A stretch of 64,000 bases of DNA from a virus. The notes under the pieces were generated by a model. That model was given only the letters and a program-made list of their open reading frames with translations. It was not told where the DNA came from and searched no databases. This document shows, one piece after another, positions 38,428 to 46,120 of this stretch; the first letter of the stretch is position 1; each line of letters starts with the position of its first letter. Where the stretch lies: the IMG/VR virus record IMGVR_UViG_3300047546_002559, positions 17,138 through 81,137 of that record, one strand, 5' to 3'. A program made the position numbers and the translations under genes.

Positions 38428-39882
38428 TTAAACCACTGTTGAAGTGAGGTTTGACTTGACAATGTCGATTTCGATTCTGTCTCCGACGCTGCTGACGCGG
38501 ACGCCAACCTTCGCCTTAACCAGACCGTCAGCAAGCTGCGAGGTTGGGTTGAGCGATGCATCGCACTTGACCACGTAGCCATTGTCTAGCTGACGACCAT
38601 TTGTATCGAATGCCGGGTAAAGGGCACCGATATTGCGCATCACTGACAGAATTGACACCAGTCTTGACTCGATATCGGAGAAGATTGTGTTTCTGCCATC
38701 GATTGAGCTGAACACAACGTCCTCGATTGAGCGGTAGCACTCTGTCACGATTGAGTTAACAACATCCTGCTGTGTAATGTAGCGGAAATTGTCTGTATCA
38801 GATGATAGTGAACGAGCACCGTACACGCGAATTGAATTTTGGATAATTCTAATTGCATTTACGAAGTTAGTATCCAGGTCATCACCGACTGTCTTGTTGA
38901 TATCCGCCTTGAGGCCAGTCACAAACTTGGCCGAAGAAAGCAGACCGGCTGCTGGAAGGTGCGGTCCAGTTTGGTTATGAGCTACTGAACGCTTAGCTGC
39001 AACATACCCAACCGGCGGCACCATGCGTGATACGCCGGGTACTGATGTTGGAATCTGAACCCATGGGTAGTACAGGGCGGCGTGCTCTGCATTATTCTCG
39101 GACTGAAGCGTTAGCGCCTTGGCTTTGACCGTTGCCGTTGAATCGTTCTCGTCAGCGAACAACAGTGCAACTCTGCTGTAGTTGTTGCAGTGGGCGATAA
39201 GTGCAATACCCATAGCATCACTTGAATCCTCTGGGCAAACGACAGCACCAGAGCCAAGTGCATCATTAAACAGCTCAAGCTGGTCAGCATAAACCTCATA
39301 GTCAACAGATGCGTACTGGTCATTTCCAGAGCTTAGCGAGGTAGCGCCAAGCACGTCTGGAATTAGGTCAGCGTCAACAACGGCGGCAGAGATGTAACGA
39401 GCAGCCGTAGCGCTGAGGTTAATTCGTCCAACGGCCTGAGAGGCGGTGGAAACATTTCCGGTTGAATACTTCAGCTCTCCAGCGTAGTAGACATCAATCT
39501 TGAATGTTGAACCAGTAGGATGCGTAACCGCAACATCGACGTCACCACTCCATGCACCAGCACCATTTGCCGTGATGGTGATGACATCGTCTCCGCCATC
39601 CTGCAGCGTGAGCGTTCCGACTGTTGCAGATGCGCCGACGGCACGAGCTACATATGCACGTGTTCCACCCTCTTCGAAGAACGTCTCCAGAGTTGGGTGC
39701 ATGTACGAGTACGAAAGGTACCCACCAAAAATGTCTTCAAAGTCTGAAAGACTCTCGATAAGCACTGGCTCATCTGATGGACCGCGCTCCGTGAGGCCGA
39801 CAATGAATAGCTGCGAAGACTCGCGAACTGTTGCCGTCGAAGGGCCGGTTCTAACTGAAGTTGAAATGACTACGCCAGGCAT
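38428..39882 (-). CDS. Tail sheath protein
   Basis: A protein of 484 residues. The N-terminus (PGVVISTSVRTGPSTATVRESSQLFIVGLTERGPSDEPVLIESLSDFEDIFG) is the contractile tail sheath pattern, with the strand-turn G-x-x-x-S/G-P-x-x-A. The C-terminal third includes YITQQDVVNSIVTECYRSIEDVVFSS and DIVKS, and the segment GARSLSSD followed by NFRYITQ is the G-A-R-x-L sheath block. The centre (about 85-200) is an inserted beta domain. The sheath shows that the phage has a contractile tail. The region upstream carries a candidate promoter and a hairpin. Confidence 0.92.
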   Translation of the reverse strand: MPGVVISTSVRTGPSTATVRESSQLFIVGLTERGPSDEPVLIESLSDFEDIFGGYLSYSYMHPTLETFFEEGGTRAYVARAVGASATVGTLTLQDGGDDVITITANGAGAWSGDVDVAVTHPTGSTFKIDVYYAGELKYSTGNVSTASQAVGRINLSATAARYISAAVVDADLIPDVLGATSLSSGNDQYASVDYEVYADQLELFNDALGSGAVVCPEDSSDAMGIALIAHCNNYSRVALLFADENDSTATVKAKALTLQSENNAEHAALYYPWVQIPTSVPGVSRMVPPVGYVAAKRSVAHNQTGPHLPAAGLLSSAKFVTGLKADINKTVGDDLDTNFVNAIRIIQNSIRVYGARSLSSDTDNFRYITQQDVVNSIVTECYRSIEDVVFSSIDGRNTIFSDIESRLVSILSVMRNIGALYPAFDTNGRQLDNGYVVKCDASLNPTSQLADGLVKAKVGVRVSSVGDRIEIDIVKSNLTSTVV

Positions 39883-39897
39883 AGGACCTCACTGTTT

Positions 39898-39926
39898 CGA
39901 ATAGGGAATCCCGTTTGTATGGTCAA
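39898..39926 (-). promoter_or_regulatory. Possible promoter upstream of the tail sheath gene
   Basis: On the minus strand, TTGACC (39926-39921) and TATTCG (39903-39898) are separated by 17 bases and lie about 16 bases before the sheath ATG (39882). The -10 match is poor (3-4 of 6). This overlaps the inverted repeat below. Confidence 0.3.
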
Positions 39927-39947
39927 TTGTACAGATGGGATTCTATT
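39900..39947. repeat. Imperfect inverted repeat between neck and sheath genes
   Basis: AATAGGGAATCCC (39900-39912) pairs with GGGATTCTATT (39937-39947), 11 base pairs with a 2-base bulge and a 24-base loop. It lies in the only sizeable gap of the tail-structural operon. It could be an operator, an RNA hairpin or an mRNA end; no U-tract is obvious. Confidence 0.45.
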
Positions 39948-39987
39948 ATTTTGTGCAACTATGAATTGAACTTTTAAAAGAGGAAAC

Positions 39988-40596
39988 TTAATCATTTAGT
40001 GATGGCATTTCCTCGTTCGGACCAGCAGTTCGTGTTTCGATTTCTATTTCAGAGACAATTCCGAGCGGCTCCCTAGTGACTACTTCATCTAGTTCAAGCG
40101 TGTAGGCGATATAGGCGCCGGCCATCATTCTGTCGCCTTTTAGTAAAGTGATGTCGGAGTATTCTTCCCTGATGGTATTTTCTGCGATAACAGCCCTAAA
40201 TGAAGTTCTTGCGTCATAGGCCTTTAAGCATGGGTAGTCGAGAAGAGCGCTACGCACTACAGTTGTCAATCTATCTCGCATTAATGTGGCTGCTTCGTTG
40301 CCCTCGTCTCTCACCCATATATAGGTGCGCATGCTGTAGTTGACGCGATATAGGGGGTCTGCGCTGTCATAGCCAATACGCTCCAGTCCATTCATGGAAA
40401 GGGCTACTGTAATTATTGACGGCCATTCGTCTATCGCTAATGGCTCGTGCGCTATGTACTGCGCTGGGTCCGGTAGGTCAGTGCTATCCAGATTCCAGCC
40501 ATTTCTATATCTAATAATTCTTATCGGTATGTCACGCGCAAGATAATCGTTTACGTATTTTTTGGCAGCGTGAGAGCCGTTCATTAGGGGTGTCAC
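39988..40596 (-). CDS. Neck / tail terminator-like protein
   Basis: A protein of 202 residues from GTG 40596, which overlaps the preceding stop as GTGA. The segment LARDIPIRIIRYRNGWNLDSTDLPDPAQYIAHEPLAIDEWPSIITVALSM is followed by MRTYIWVRDEGNEAATLMRDRLTTVVRSALLDYPCL, a common tail-completion/terminator pattern in which R-Y/W-x-x-W and a V-W-V-R strand precede an A/T-x-x-R-x-R-L helix. It is placed between the virion-morphogenesis gene and the sheath, the normal site for a gp15/gpU-like terminator. No enzyme motif. Confidence 0.6.
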   Translation of the reverse strand: MTPLMNGSHAAKKYVNDYLARDIPIRIIRYRNGWNLDSTDLPDPAQYIAHEPLAIDEWPSIITVALSMNGLERIGYDSADPLYRVNYSMRTYIWVRDEGNEAATLMRDRLTTVVRSALLDYPCLKAYDARTSFRAVIAENTIREEYSDITLLKGDRMMAGAYIAYTLELDEVVTREPLGIVSEIEIETRTAGPNEEMPSLND

Positions 40597-41093
40597 GTTA
40601 TTTTGCTCCCCTCAACGACATATTGGATTGTCTTTTTTTCAATATCTCTATCAAAATCCCTCGGAACAAAAACAATTTTTCTTGCCGGCATATCCTGTGT
40701 GCCGAATTGATGGAATTTGGCAATAGGGTTGTCTACGACGAATTCTGCAGACATATCTGTCATCACGTTTTTTGGACTCGAGCCGATACTTGCAACGCTC
40801 CTGAATAGACCGCCAGTTACGACAAGAGGTGGCGCTCCCGGGATATGCATGAATTTCCAAGCTGCATACTCTTCATCAAGCGGAGGCCACGCACCCTTGA
40901 GCATTGCTTTTGCCGACATCGCGCCCATTGTTGTGAAGTTTTTTGTATAGGCACGTTCAAGGTGATTTTTTGCCCAGTGCAATACAGGCCCAAAATCTTG
41001 TGCCCTATCGCGCATATTTCTTAAGCGGTCTACGGCATCTTTCCCCCGCCAATCAACGTCTTTTATATAGACATAAACCTCTTTTGACGCCAT
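40593..41093 (-). CDS. Virion morphogenesis / tail completion protein (gpS-like)
   Basis: A protein of 166 residues. It has the pattern of phage virion morphogenesis proteins: W-P-P-L-D-x-x-Y-x-x-W-K (about 79-90), L-V-V-T-G-G-L-F-R-S (about 99-109), and H-Q-F-G-T-x-x-M-P-A-R-K-I near 132-144. These proteins finish the tail or head-tail joint. The family has no known catalytic activity. It lies between the head-tail connector and the neck gene, in the expected order. Confidence 0.78.
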   Translation of the reverse strand: MASKEVYVYIKDVDWRGKDAVDRLRNMRDRAQDFGPVLHWAKNHLERAYTKNFTTMGAMSAKAMLKGAWPPLDEEYAAWKFMHIPGAPPLVVTGGLFRSVASIGSSPKNVMTDMSAEFVVDNPIAKFHQFGTQDMPARKIVFVPRDFDRDIEKKTIQYVVEGSKIT

Positions 41094-41096
41094 GCT

Positions 41097-41741
41097 TTAT
41101 GCCTGAATTCTTCTATATTTACGCAGCGATGCAAGCTCGGAATCAAGGAAGCCAGTCACAAGTGGGCCAGTGTTTCTTGTGTTCAAATCTTTTACGGCAA
41201 CCACATCGTCGTGCATATTTTGCATCTCACGTGAAGCGGCACGAAGAATCATCAGCTTTAATGCCGGTATCGAAGTACCGTCTAGACCTGCCGTATAAGT
41301 GACCGTGATTAGGTCGTCTGAGTACCCGTAGTAGTAGTCAATACCGTACTTGCGAGGGATATAGTCCGTTTCTTCAACAAGTATTTTTTCAGCTCCAAAT
41401 AAAGGTTTTACTTTAACCTCTATGATGGAGACAATCGGTGTATTGCGAAAGTAGATTGATGGCGGTGGGGTTGCCCATGTTGTCATATCGTTCCGCGGGC
41501 TAGTCGTAAATGACGAGTTATATGTGTTGTCATTTGCTGTGAGGAATGTCCCCATGGGGACTCCTGTGTGTGTCGAGTCAAGTCGATGTTCTTCCTCGAA
41601 CTCTGCAACTTCTATTGGCCGACGGAGGAATGCCTCAAGTTCGCTCTGCAGGCCAGCTAGAATCATTTCTGCAGCATCCTCTTGACGGGCAGATAGCCTG
41701 ATGTCCATATATGTCTTGATGTCGTTGACTGAGACAATCAT
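41097..41741 (-). CDS. Head-tail connector protein (gp6-like)
   Basis: A protein of 214 residues from ATG 41741 (AGGAG five bases ahead); an open frame extends ten codons further upstream. The N-terminal half, MIVSVNDIKTYMDIRLSARQEDAAEMILAGLQSELEAFLRRPIE, is the characteristic helical connector start (V/T-x-x-D/x-x-x-Y-x-x), and DDLITVTYTAGLDGTSIPALKLMILRAASREMQNMHDDV (about 152-190) is the matching helix bundle. Connectors of this type join portal and tail. It starts the tail operon on the minus strand; the gap upstream is the divergent promoter region for two small acidic genes. Confidence 0.78.
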   Translation of the reverse strand: MIVSVNDIKTYMDIRLSARQEDAAEMILAGLQSELEAFLRRPIEVAEFEEEHRLDSTHTGVPMGTFLTANDNTYNSSFTTSPRNDMTTWATPPPSIYFRNTPIVSIIEVKVKPLFGAEKILVEETDYIPRKYGIDYYYGYSDDLITVTYTAGLDGTSIPALKLMILRAASREMQNMHDDVVAVKDLNTRNTGPLVTGFLDSELASLRKYRRIQA

Positions 41742-41825
41742 GGCCACTCCTGTTATAAAGCGATTTTGCAAATAAATGCAGTATCAAATTCTAACACCAA
41801 GTATATGCGTAGGGGTATAGGGAGA

Positions 41826-41852
41826 TTGACTGAAGCATGTCATGGGTATAAA
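41826..41852 (+). promoter_or_regulatory. Candidate promoter giving a leaderless transcript
   Basis: TTGACT (41826-41831) and TATAAA (41847-41852; ATAAAT one base later gives spacing of 16) precede the ATG at 41861 by only 8 bases. The expected transcription start is at or next to the ATG. No ribosome site precedes the ATG, which fits leaderless translation. Spacing of 15-16 is slightly short. Confidence 0.4.
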
Positions 41853-41860
41853 TTGTCCAT

Positions 41861-42163
41861 ATGACGGCCGAGCAACTATTTATGCCAACTATTGAATTCT
41901 CGGAAGGGGAGAGAGTTGCGGCAAATACCGACATCCTCGAAAGAGTGGCTCGGATACTTTTCGTAATATTCATGGACGACGACAACCCCATGAGCGAAGA
42001 TGAAGTCGATGAACTCGCCGAAGACGTATTCGGGATGGCGTCAGTTCTCATGGCCGTTGCCGGAATGAATATTGTTGGAAGAAACTCAGAGGGCGACTAT
42101 GTTGCCAGATTCAAGCCATATAAATCGCTGGAACACTTCTCAAAAGAAAAAGGCATCAAATGA
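41861..42163 (+). CDS. Acidic hypothetical protein, paralogue 1
   Basis: A protein of 100 residues. It is acidic, with the helix RVARILFVIFMDDDNPMSEDEVDELAEDVFGMASVLMAVAGMNIVGRNSEGDYVARFKPYKSLEHFSKEKGI covering most of the chain. The next gene has the same layout (R-V, I/L-x-V-x-F, DDDN/DDDD, N-I-x-I-G/N-I-V-G-R, then I-E-P/Y-K/E-S, F-x-x-K-E), so the two are tandem paralogues. No recognised family. It is on the plus strand inside long minus-strand operons, with its own promoter-like sequence and an ATGA overlap with paralogue 2. Confidence 0.65.
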   Translation: MTAEQLFMPTIEFSEGERVAANTDILERVARILFVIFMDDDNPMSEDEVDELAEDVFGMASVLMAVAGMNIVGRNSEGDYVARFKPYKSLEHFSKEKGIK

Positions 42164-42564
42164 CAGTCACAAATCCTGTGGACAATATAGCTGTACAGCG
42201 TTTTGCCAACGAAGCGGATAAACGCGCAGCAAATGCAAGAGTCCTAAAAAACGTTCTAGAAGTCATGTTTTTTTGGCTAGAGGAGGACCAGGAAAATCTT
42301 GACGACGATGACCAAGTAGAAATTTTTACTGACTTCTTATGGTCTATTGCCGTTTCTGCCCTGTCTTCGACAAATATAAACATTATCGGCAAAGACGAGA
42401 ATGGTCGCCTAATTGCGACAATTGAGCCGTATGAGTCGGTCAAGGATTTCCTAATCAAGGAAGACATAGGCGAAGACGACCATGTCTTTTATGAGGATTT
42501 CCTAGAGAGTGTTGGGCTCGACTCTGGCTTTGGGCGTCACGACGACAAGTTCATGAGGTCGTAG
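42160..42564 (+). CDS. Acidic hypothetical protein, paralogue 2
   Basis: A protein of 134 residues overlapping the previous stop by four bases. It shares the core of paralogue 1: R-V-L-K-N-V-L-E-V-M-F-F, then acidic DDDDQVE, S-T-N-I-N-I-I-G, and I-E-P-Y-E-S. It has an extra C-terminal segment (IGEDDHVFYEDFLESVGLDSGFG). Strong acidity and small size resemble phage proteins that mimic DNA or bind host enzymes, but this is only a suggestion. The gene ends at a perfect 18-base palindrome. Confidence 0.6.
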   Translation: MTVTNPVDNIAVQRFANEADKRAANARVLKNVLEVMFFWLEEDQENLDDDDQVEIFTDFLWSIAVSALSSTNINIIGKDENGRLIATIEPYESVKDFLIKEDIGEDDHVFYEDFLESVGLDSGFGRHDDKFMRS

Positions 42565-42567
42565 TTA

Positions 42568-42585
42568 AATAGGGTTAACCCTATT
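42568..42585. terminator. Palindrome between convergent genes
   Basis: AATAGGGTTAACCCTATT is a perfect 18-base palindrome at the convergence of the acidic pair and the minus-strand basic protein; it overlaps the latter's stop codon. It can form a short stem on either transcript and might end transcription in both directions, but there is no clear U-tract. Confidence 0.4.
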
Positions 42586-43306
42586 ACTTCTTTCTGCCGC
42601 CGCCAGTCTTCCCCTTGCCCTTACTGCCGGCGCCCTTAACATTCTTGGCCCGTTCTCTCTGCCGTTGCGCGTTGCGAATCGCTGACTTCGGCAGAGGCGG
42701 ACGTATTGGTAGGCCCGGCTTTCTGGTTGTTGTTGCGCCACGCGGCCGGTTGACAATGTCGCTGGACCCAGTTCTTGCCTTGGCAATGTTGAGCTTGTCG
42801 ACTTGGGCCAACAGATTGTCTGGCTTGGTAGAACGTGGTGCAATCTTGGTTTTACCAAAACTTGCGCCGTTTCTATTCATGCGGCGCTGAACCTTAGCCT
42901 CTAGCTCGCGGAACTTCTTCGGCCTCGTGCGTCCGACGTACCATGTACCCTCTGGGGTCTTCGAGCTTCCAGCCTTGCGTCCGCCCGGCACGCCACGGTC
43001 GACGAACTCCTGGGTAACAGATTTCTTCATCTGCCCACCAGTTCTCCAGTCTTTGGCTATTGCGCTTCTCGGCTTTGAGCCGCCATACCTAGCCATCTCT
43101 GCCAGGTCACCAAGCTTGCCTTTCTCAAATCTATCGCCGCCAACACCAAAAATATCTTTTGCTATCTGCTTGTATGAGGTATATCTGGCTGTATCACGCT
43201 TGCTGAGTTTCAGGCCCTTACGCATGCGGGCTTGGGCGTCTTTAACAAAGTCAACAATTTCAGCAGCATCGTCTGAAATGTCTGGGCCGTAGCGTACTCC
43301 GGGCAT
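42584..43306 (-). CDS. Basic hypothetical protein
   Basis: A protein of 240 residues with GAGGAGCAC ahead of its ATG. It is strongly basic, with a Lys/Arg/Pro/Gly-rich C-terminal 90 residues ending KGKGKTGGGRKK. The N-terminal half (DDAAEIVDFVKDAQARMRKGLKLSKRDTARYTSYKQIAKDIFGVGGDRF) looks helical. No motif I recognise. The composition suggests nucleic-acid binding, possibly a head or DNA-packaging component, but this is inference. It follows the acidic pair on the opposite strand and is expressed leftward toward the connector operon. Confidence 0.5.
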   Translation of the reverse strand: MPGVRYGPDISDDAAEIVDFVKDAQARMRKGLKLSKRDTARYTSYKQIAKDIFGVGGDRFEKGKLGDLAEMARYGGSKPRSAIAKDWRTGGQMKKSVTQEFVDRGVPGGRKAGSSKTPEGTWYVGRTRPKKFRELEAKVQRRMNRNGASFGKTKIAPRSTKPDNLLAQVDKLNIAKARTGSSDIVNRPRGATTTRKPGLPIRPPLPKSAIRNAQRQRERAKNVKGAGSKGKGKTGGGRKK

Positions 43307-43353
43307 AGTGCTCCTCTAGTCTGTTCAACAAATATACCAGAAAACACTTTTAT

Positions 43354-43911
43354 TTATCTGTCAGGATTTGGCGGTCTTTCGATAGAAAATGATTCCTGCT
43401 CAACTGAGCCAGGTGGAGCCTCGATTGGAATCCATGCGCGGGCGTAAATATGTTCTTTTAGTTTTCTTGTTTTTAGTAGTGAGCCATCGAGCATTATTGA
43501 TAGCTCTTCTGCTCGCATGCAAAGCATGTCCTCAAAGTCCGATACACCGTATTTGCCTGAACGCTTTACAGCTCGCACTATTTCAGACGTCTTTTTGGCT
43601 AAAACCTGGGAATGACCTCTATTTAGCCTGAGGTGCAGAAGCATTGCGTCGATTTTATCTAAATCATGGAATATGACAGGAATCTTGCCAGAGCTCTTTT
43701 TTAGTATTTGCGGAATATTCGTCGCTAGAAGAAACCGCTCAGAGCCGTCAATAATTTCCCCCGTAGCCAGCCTTACGTGAATCGGTTGAATAAAACCAAA
43801 CTGAGATAGTGATGCTGATATGACAAGCATCTCTGGACGAAGCGTATATGTTGCTCTCCATTCTGGGACCGAAAGAACCGATGGGTCAACGTATTCAATA
43901 TTAATACTCAT
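43354..43911 (-). CDS. ParB/Srx-like domain protein (IbrB-like)
   Basis: A protein of 185 residues. The N-terminal 95 residues have the ParB/sulfiredoxin-like core: VLSVPEW, then A-S-L-S-Q-F-G-F-I-Q-P-I-H-V, GEIIDGSERFLLA, and I-P-V-I-F-H-D-L-D-K-I-D-A-M-L-L-H-L-R-L-N-R-G-H-S. The C-terminal part is helical and may bind DNA or a partner. It overlaps the PAPS-reductase-like gene by 11 bases. The pair resembles IbrA/IbrB of E. coli and similar phage pairs (PP-loop enzyme plus ParB-like protein), whose function is not established. No ParA is present nearby, so plasmid partition is unlikely. Confidence 0.72.
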   Translation of the reverse strand: MSINIEYVDPSVLSVPEWRATYTLRPEMLVISASLSQFGFIQPIHVRLATGEIIDGSERFLLATNIPQILKKSSGKIPVIFHDLDKIDAMLLHLRLNRGHSQVLAKKTSEIVRAVKRSGKYGVSDFEDMLCMRAEELSIMLDGSLLKTRKLKEHIYARAWIPIEAPPGSVEQESFSIERPPNPDR

Positions 43912-45040
43912 AAATGTCTGCTCTTTCCATTTCGACGGCCCTTATTGCGTGAGCCTTAGTCTTTGGCCCAACTGGCGTCGGCGAGTTAACGTCTATGTCG
44001 TTGAGCATCAGGTTTCTGATTAGCCAGCTAACTGGGTAACCATGAGGGTCAGTCAGGTGTTTCTTTCTGAATTTTGAAACATATGCTCTTGCTTCTGTTT
44101 TTCTTCTATCGCCGATTAGGTACTCGTCGATAAAACTTGATGCACCGTCAAACCCAAGACGCGCATAGCTTTCTATTAGCTGCTCGGAGTCAAACTCTGG
44201 CCAAAGCCTGCGCTGCGCATCGATGTATGGAAAGCACTCAAAAAGCCTGTCATAGAATTCTGGCTCAGTCGCTATAACGTCACCGATTCTTCGAATTGCG
44301 GTTGCGTGGAGGGGTATGCCAACGCGCGTATTGCTTCCAGTCATTGCGGCCAGGTCATAATACTCGCAGTACTCAGCACCATGTTCTTCAATGATGAACT
44401 TGAAAACATCATTCGTGTTCCAGTCATAAATGACTTTTGCGAACTTGAGTGGTATTCCTTTTTTTAGCTTGTATGGCGTATTGATATAGTTTTCATGCAG
44501 CTTTTGAACAATTGACCTATACCTGACCATTGATTCACTTGCGCGTACTCCTGTAAGAAAAGCAACATTTCCTCTTTTGCCCTGCATTGTGTAGTAGTCG
44601 GTTTGCTCTGGCAGCGAAACGCTGTGACTGAGACCAAAATGTTTTCCGCTTATTGCCCAGGGCGGCATTTGACGGACCCATCTATCCTGGTCGAAGCGCT
44701 CCTGGCTCCACAGCAGTGTTGTGATTCTGTAACCGAGCACCCATATTTCGGCAGGATACGGAAGGCAGTACCATTCCATGTCGACCCAATCATAATTCCG
44801 TACTCTTTCGACGTAGTCTGCAACGACAGGGCTAACCATTTCTTCGTCACGGAAAATAACCTTCACAGGGCCAAGACCGCGCTCTTCATGCACTTCTTTT
44901 GCAAGCAGCAAGACAGCGGTGGAGTCCTTGCCGCCAGAAAACTGGACACAGACAGTGTCAAATGTGTCGTAAACGTGTCTGATTCTTTGTCGAGCAGCGT
45001 CTACGCAACTCATGTCTAGGAAAAGCCTCTGACGTGTCAT
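43901..45040 (-). CDS. PAPS reductase / adenine nucleotide alpha-hydrolase family protein (IbrA-like)
   Basis: A protein of 379 residues. The PP-loop SGGKDS at 35-40 is the ATP-binding motif of the PAPS-reductase/ATP-pyrophosphatase superfamily, followed by the usual helix TAVLLLAKEV and V-K-V-I-F-R-D-E-E (about 58-66). Residues FLTGVRASESMVRYRS (about 160-175) match the family's R-A-x-E-S block. No catalytic CGxH/Cys motif of assimilatory PAPS reductase is visible, so a thiolation or nucleotidyl reaction is more likely than sulfate reduction. Members of this family sit beside ParB-like genes in IbrAB pairs and also in DNA phosphorothioation (DndC). It is flanked by ParB-like genes on both sides. 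Confidence 0.8.
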   Translation of the reverse strand: MTRQRLFLDMSCVDAARQRIRHVYDTFDTVCVQFSGGKDSTAVLLLAKEVHEERGLGPVKVIFRDEEMVSPVVADYVERVRNYDWVDMEWYCLPYPAEIWVLGYRITTLLWSQERFDQDRWVRQMPPWAISGKHFGLSHSVSLPEQTDYYTMQGKRGNVAFLTGVRASESMVRYRSIVQKLHENYINTPYKLKKGIPLKFAKVIYDWNTNDVFKFIIEEHGAEYCEYYDLAAMTGSNTRVGIPLHATAIRRIGDVIATEPEFYDRLFECFPYIDAQRRLWPEFDSEQLIESYARLGFDGASSFIDEYLIGDRRKTEARAYVSKFRKKHLTDPHGYPVSWLIRNLMLNDIDVNSPTPVGPKTKAHAIRAVEMERADIYEY

Positions 45041-45041
45041 G

Positions 45042-45242
45042 TCAGTATTTTGCGATTTGGTTCAGGCGTAGATTTTCGGCTCTAAGTTCATTGTTTATGC
45101 TTAGGGCCTGTTCAGCTATTGACTTCCAGTGGTCGCATTCAGCAATGCGTTTTGTGAGTACTTCGAGCACTTCGGCGCATTCTGTTTTTGAAATACGACC
45201 TCTACCCAGGAGGTAGATGCATTTTTGCTCAATTTGGTCCAT
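45042..45242 (-). CDS. Small coiled-coil protein
   Basis: A protein of 66 residues between the PP-loop enzyme and the second ParB-like gene, with gaps of one base on both sides. It is rich in heptad-compatible residues (VLEVLTKRIAECDHWKSIAEQALSINNELRAENLRLNQ) and so probably forms a coiled coil. No motif. Tight packing suggests co-expression with the ParB/PP-loop cluster. Confidence 0.5.
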   Translation of the reverse strand: MDQIEQKCIYLLGRGRISKTECAEVLEVLTKRIAECDHWKSIAEQALSINNELRAENLRLNQIAKY

Positions 45243-45243
45243 T

Positions 45244-46116
45244 TTAAATCTCGATGTGTTGGTCTATGAAATCGATTAATTTTTCCGCTGTTGTGTTTCC
45301 GACAACTGCTGGGTCAGAGCGAAGCCACTTAATGAATTCGTACCACCGAGCTTGTTGCGCAGTATTGTCAAACACTAGCGTGTATTGGACTACGGCCTGT
45401 GGAGCGGAACCAGGAGCAACCGTTGTTGAGCCTCGAACGACTGCGTCGTTTTGGTCAATCCCCGGTCTGATATCTATGCGCTGCTTGCCGTCGTCCGTCT
45501 GCGTAACGGAAACAGCATTTCTGTCTAGCGCCGGCCTGGCGTGGGATGGTTCTTCATGCTCATCCTCCTCGTAATCTTCGTACCTATCCAGTTTTGTGCT
45601 TCCGGACGTAAACCCATTCCCGGACGTATCGGAAATAACTGGAGGGATAAATCCAGCCCCAGGCTCAATAATCCTGTTGTCCTGGCGAATGACCTTTTGC
45701 TCTATCTCCGCAGTAGAAAACTCATCCCACCCCAGGCCCGTCATTAGTTCTGGGTAGACATCTGCAAGCTCCAGAATGACTTCGTTTAGAAGCTCCGGCT
45801 CAGTGTATCCAAGTTCCATTGTTCGGTTGTCCGCAATGGCAAACGCAATAGCCCGCTCGCCGTCAACCTCGTATGGAACGGCTGCTATTTTGTCCCACCC
45901 AAGCTGCTTGGCTGCCTGTAGCTGGTGATTTCCGGCGATTACGGTTGCCGTGCCATCATCGTTTGGGCGTATAACGATTGGCTTGACCTGCCCAAACTCT
46001 TTGTATGACGACATAATCGCCGCAACATCGCCGCGCCGCGGGTTATTGTCGAGGGGGATAAGGTCGTCTATGTCGACAGCCAGGGAAATGAGCGATTCAT
46101 GTATTCCGTGCGCCAT
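45244..46116 (-). CDS. ParB-like nuclease-domain protein
   Basis: A protein of 290 residues. The N-terminal ParB/Srx domain is clear: DDLIPLDNNPRRGD, SSYKEFGQVKPIVIR, TVIAGNHQLQAAKQLGWDKIAAVPYEVDGERAIAFAIADNRTMELGY (about 52-103). The G-N-H motif corresponds to the G-E-R/G-H-H of ParB families; here GNHQLQAA, as in many phage and plasmid ParB-like nucleases. The middle is low-complexity and acidic (DRYEDYEEDEHEEPSHARPALDR), and the C-terminal 80 residues include WYEFIKWLRSDPAVVGNTTAEKLIDFI, a conserved phage-specific tail. It is the upstream ParB-like partner of the PP-loop enzyme. Function unknown. Confidence 0.78.
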   Translation of the reverse strand: MAHGIHESLISLAVDIDDLIPLDNNPRRGDVAAIMSSYKEFGQVKPIVIRPNDDGTATVIAGNHQLQAAKQLGWDKIAAVPYEVDGERAIAFAIADNRTMELGYTEPELLNEVILELADVYPELMTGLGWDEFSTAEIEQKVIRQDNRIIEPGAGFIPPVISDTSGNGFTSGSTKLDRYEDYEEDEHEEPSHARPALDRNAVSVTQTDDGKQRIDIRPGIDQNDAVVRGSTTVAPGSAPQAVVQYTLVFDNTAQQARWYEFIKWLRSDPAVVGNTTAEKLIDFIDQHIEI

Positions 46117-46120
46117 TGTG

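Noticed and set aside
45244-46116. ParB-like proteins as plasmid partition or lysogeny functions
   Set aside because: No ParA/Walker ATPase, no centromere-like repeats, no integrase or repressor seen; the neighbours are DNA-metabolism genes of a phage.
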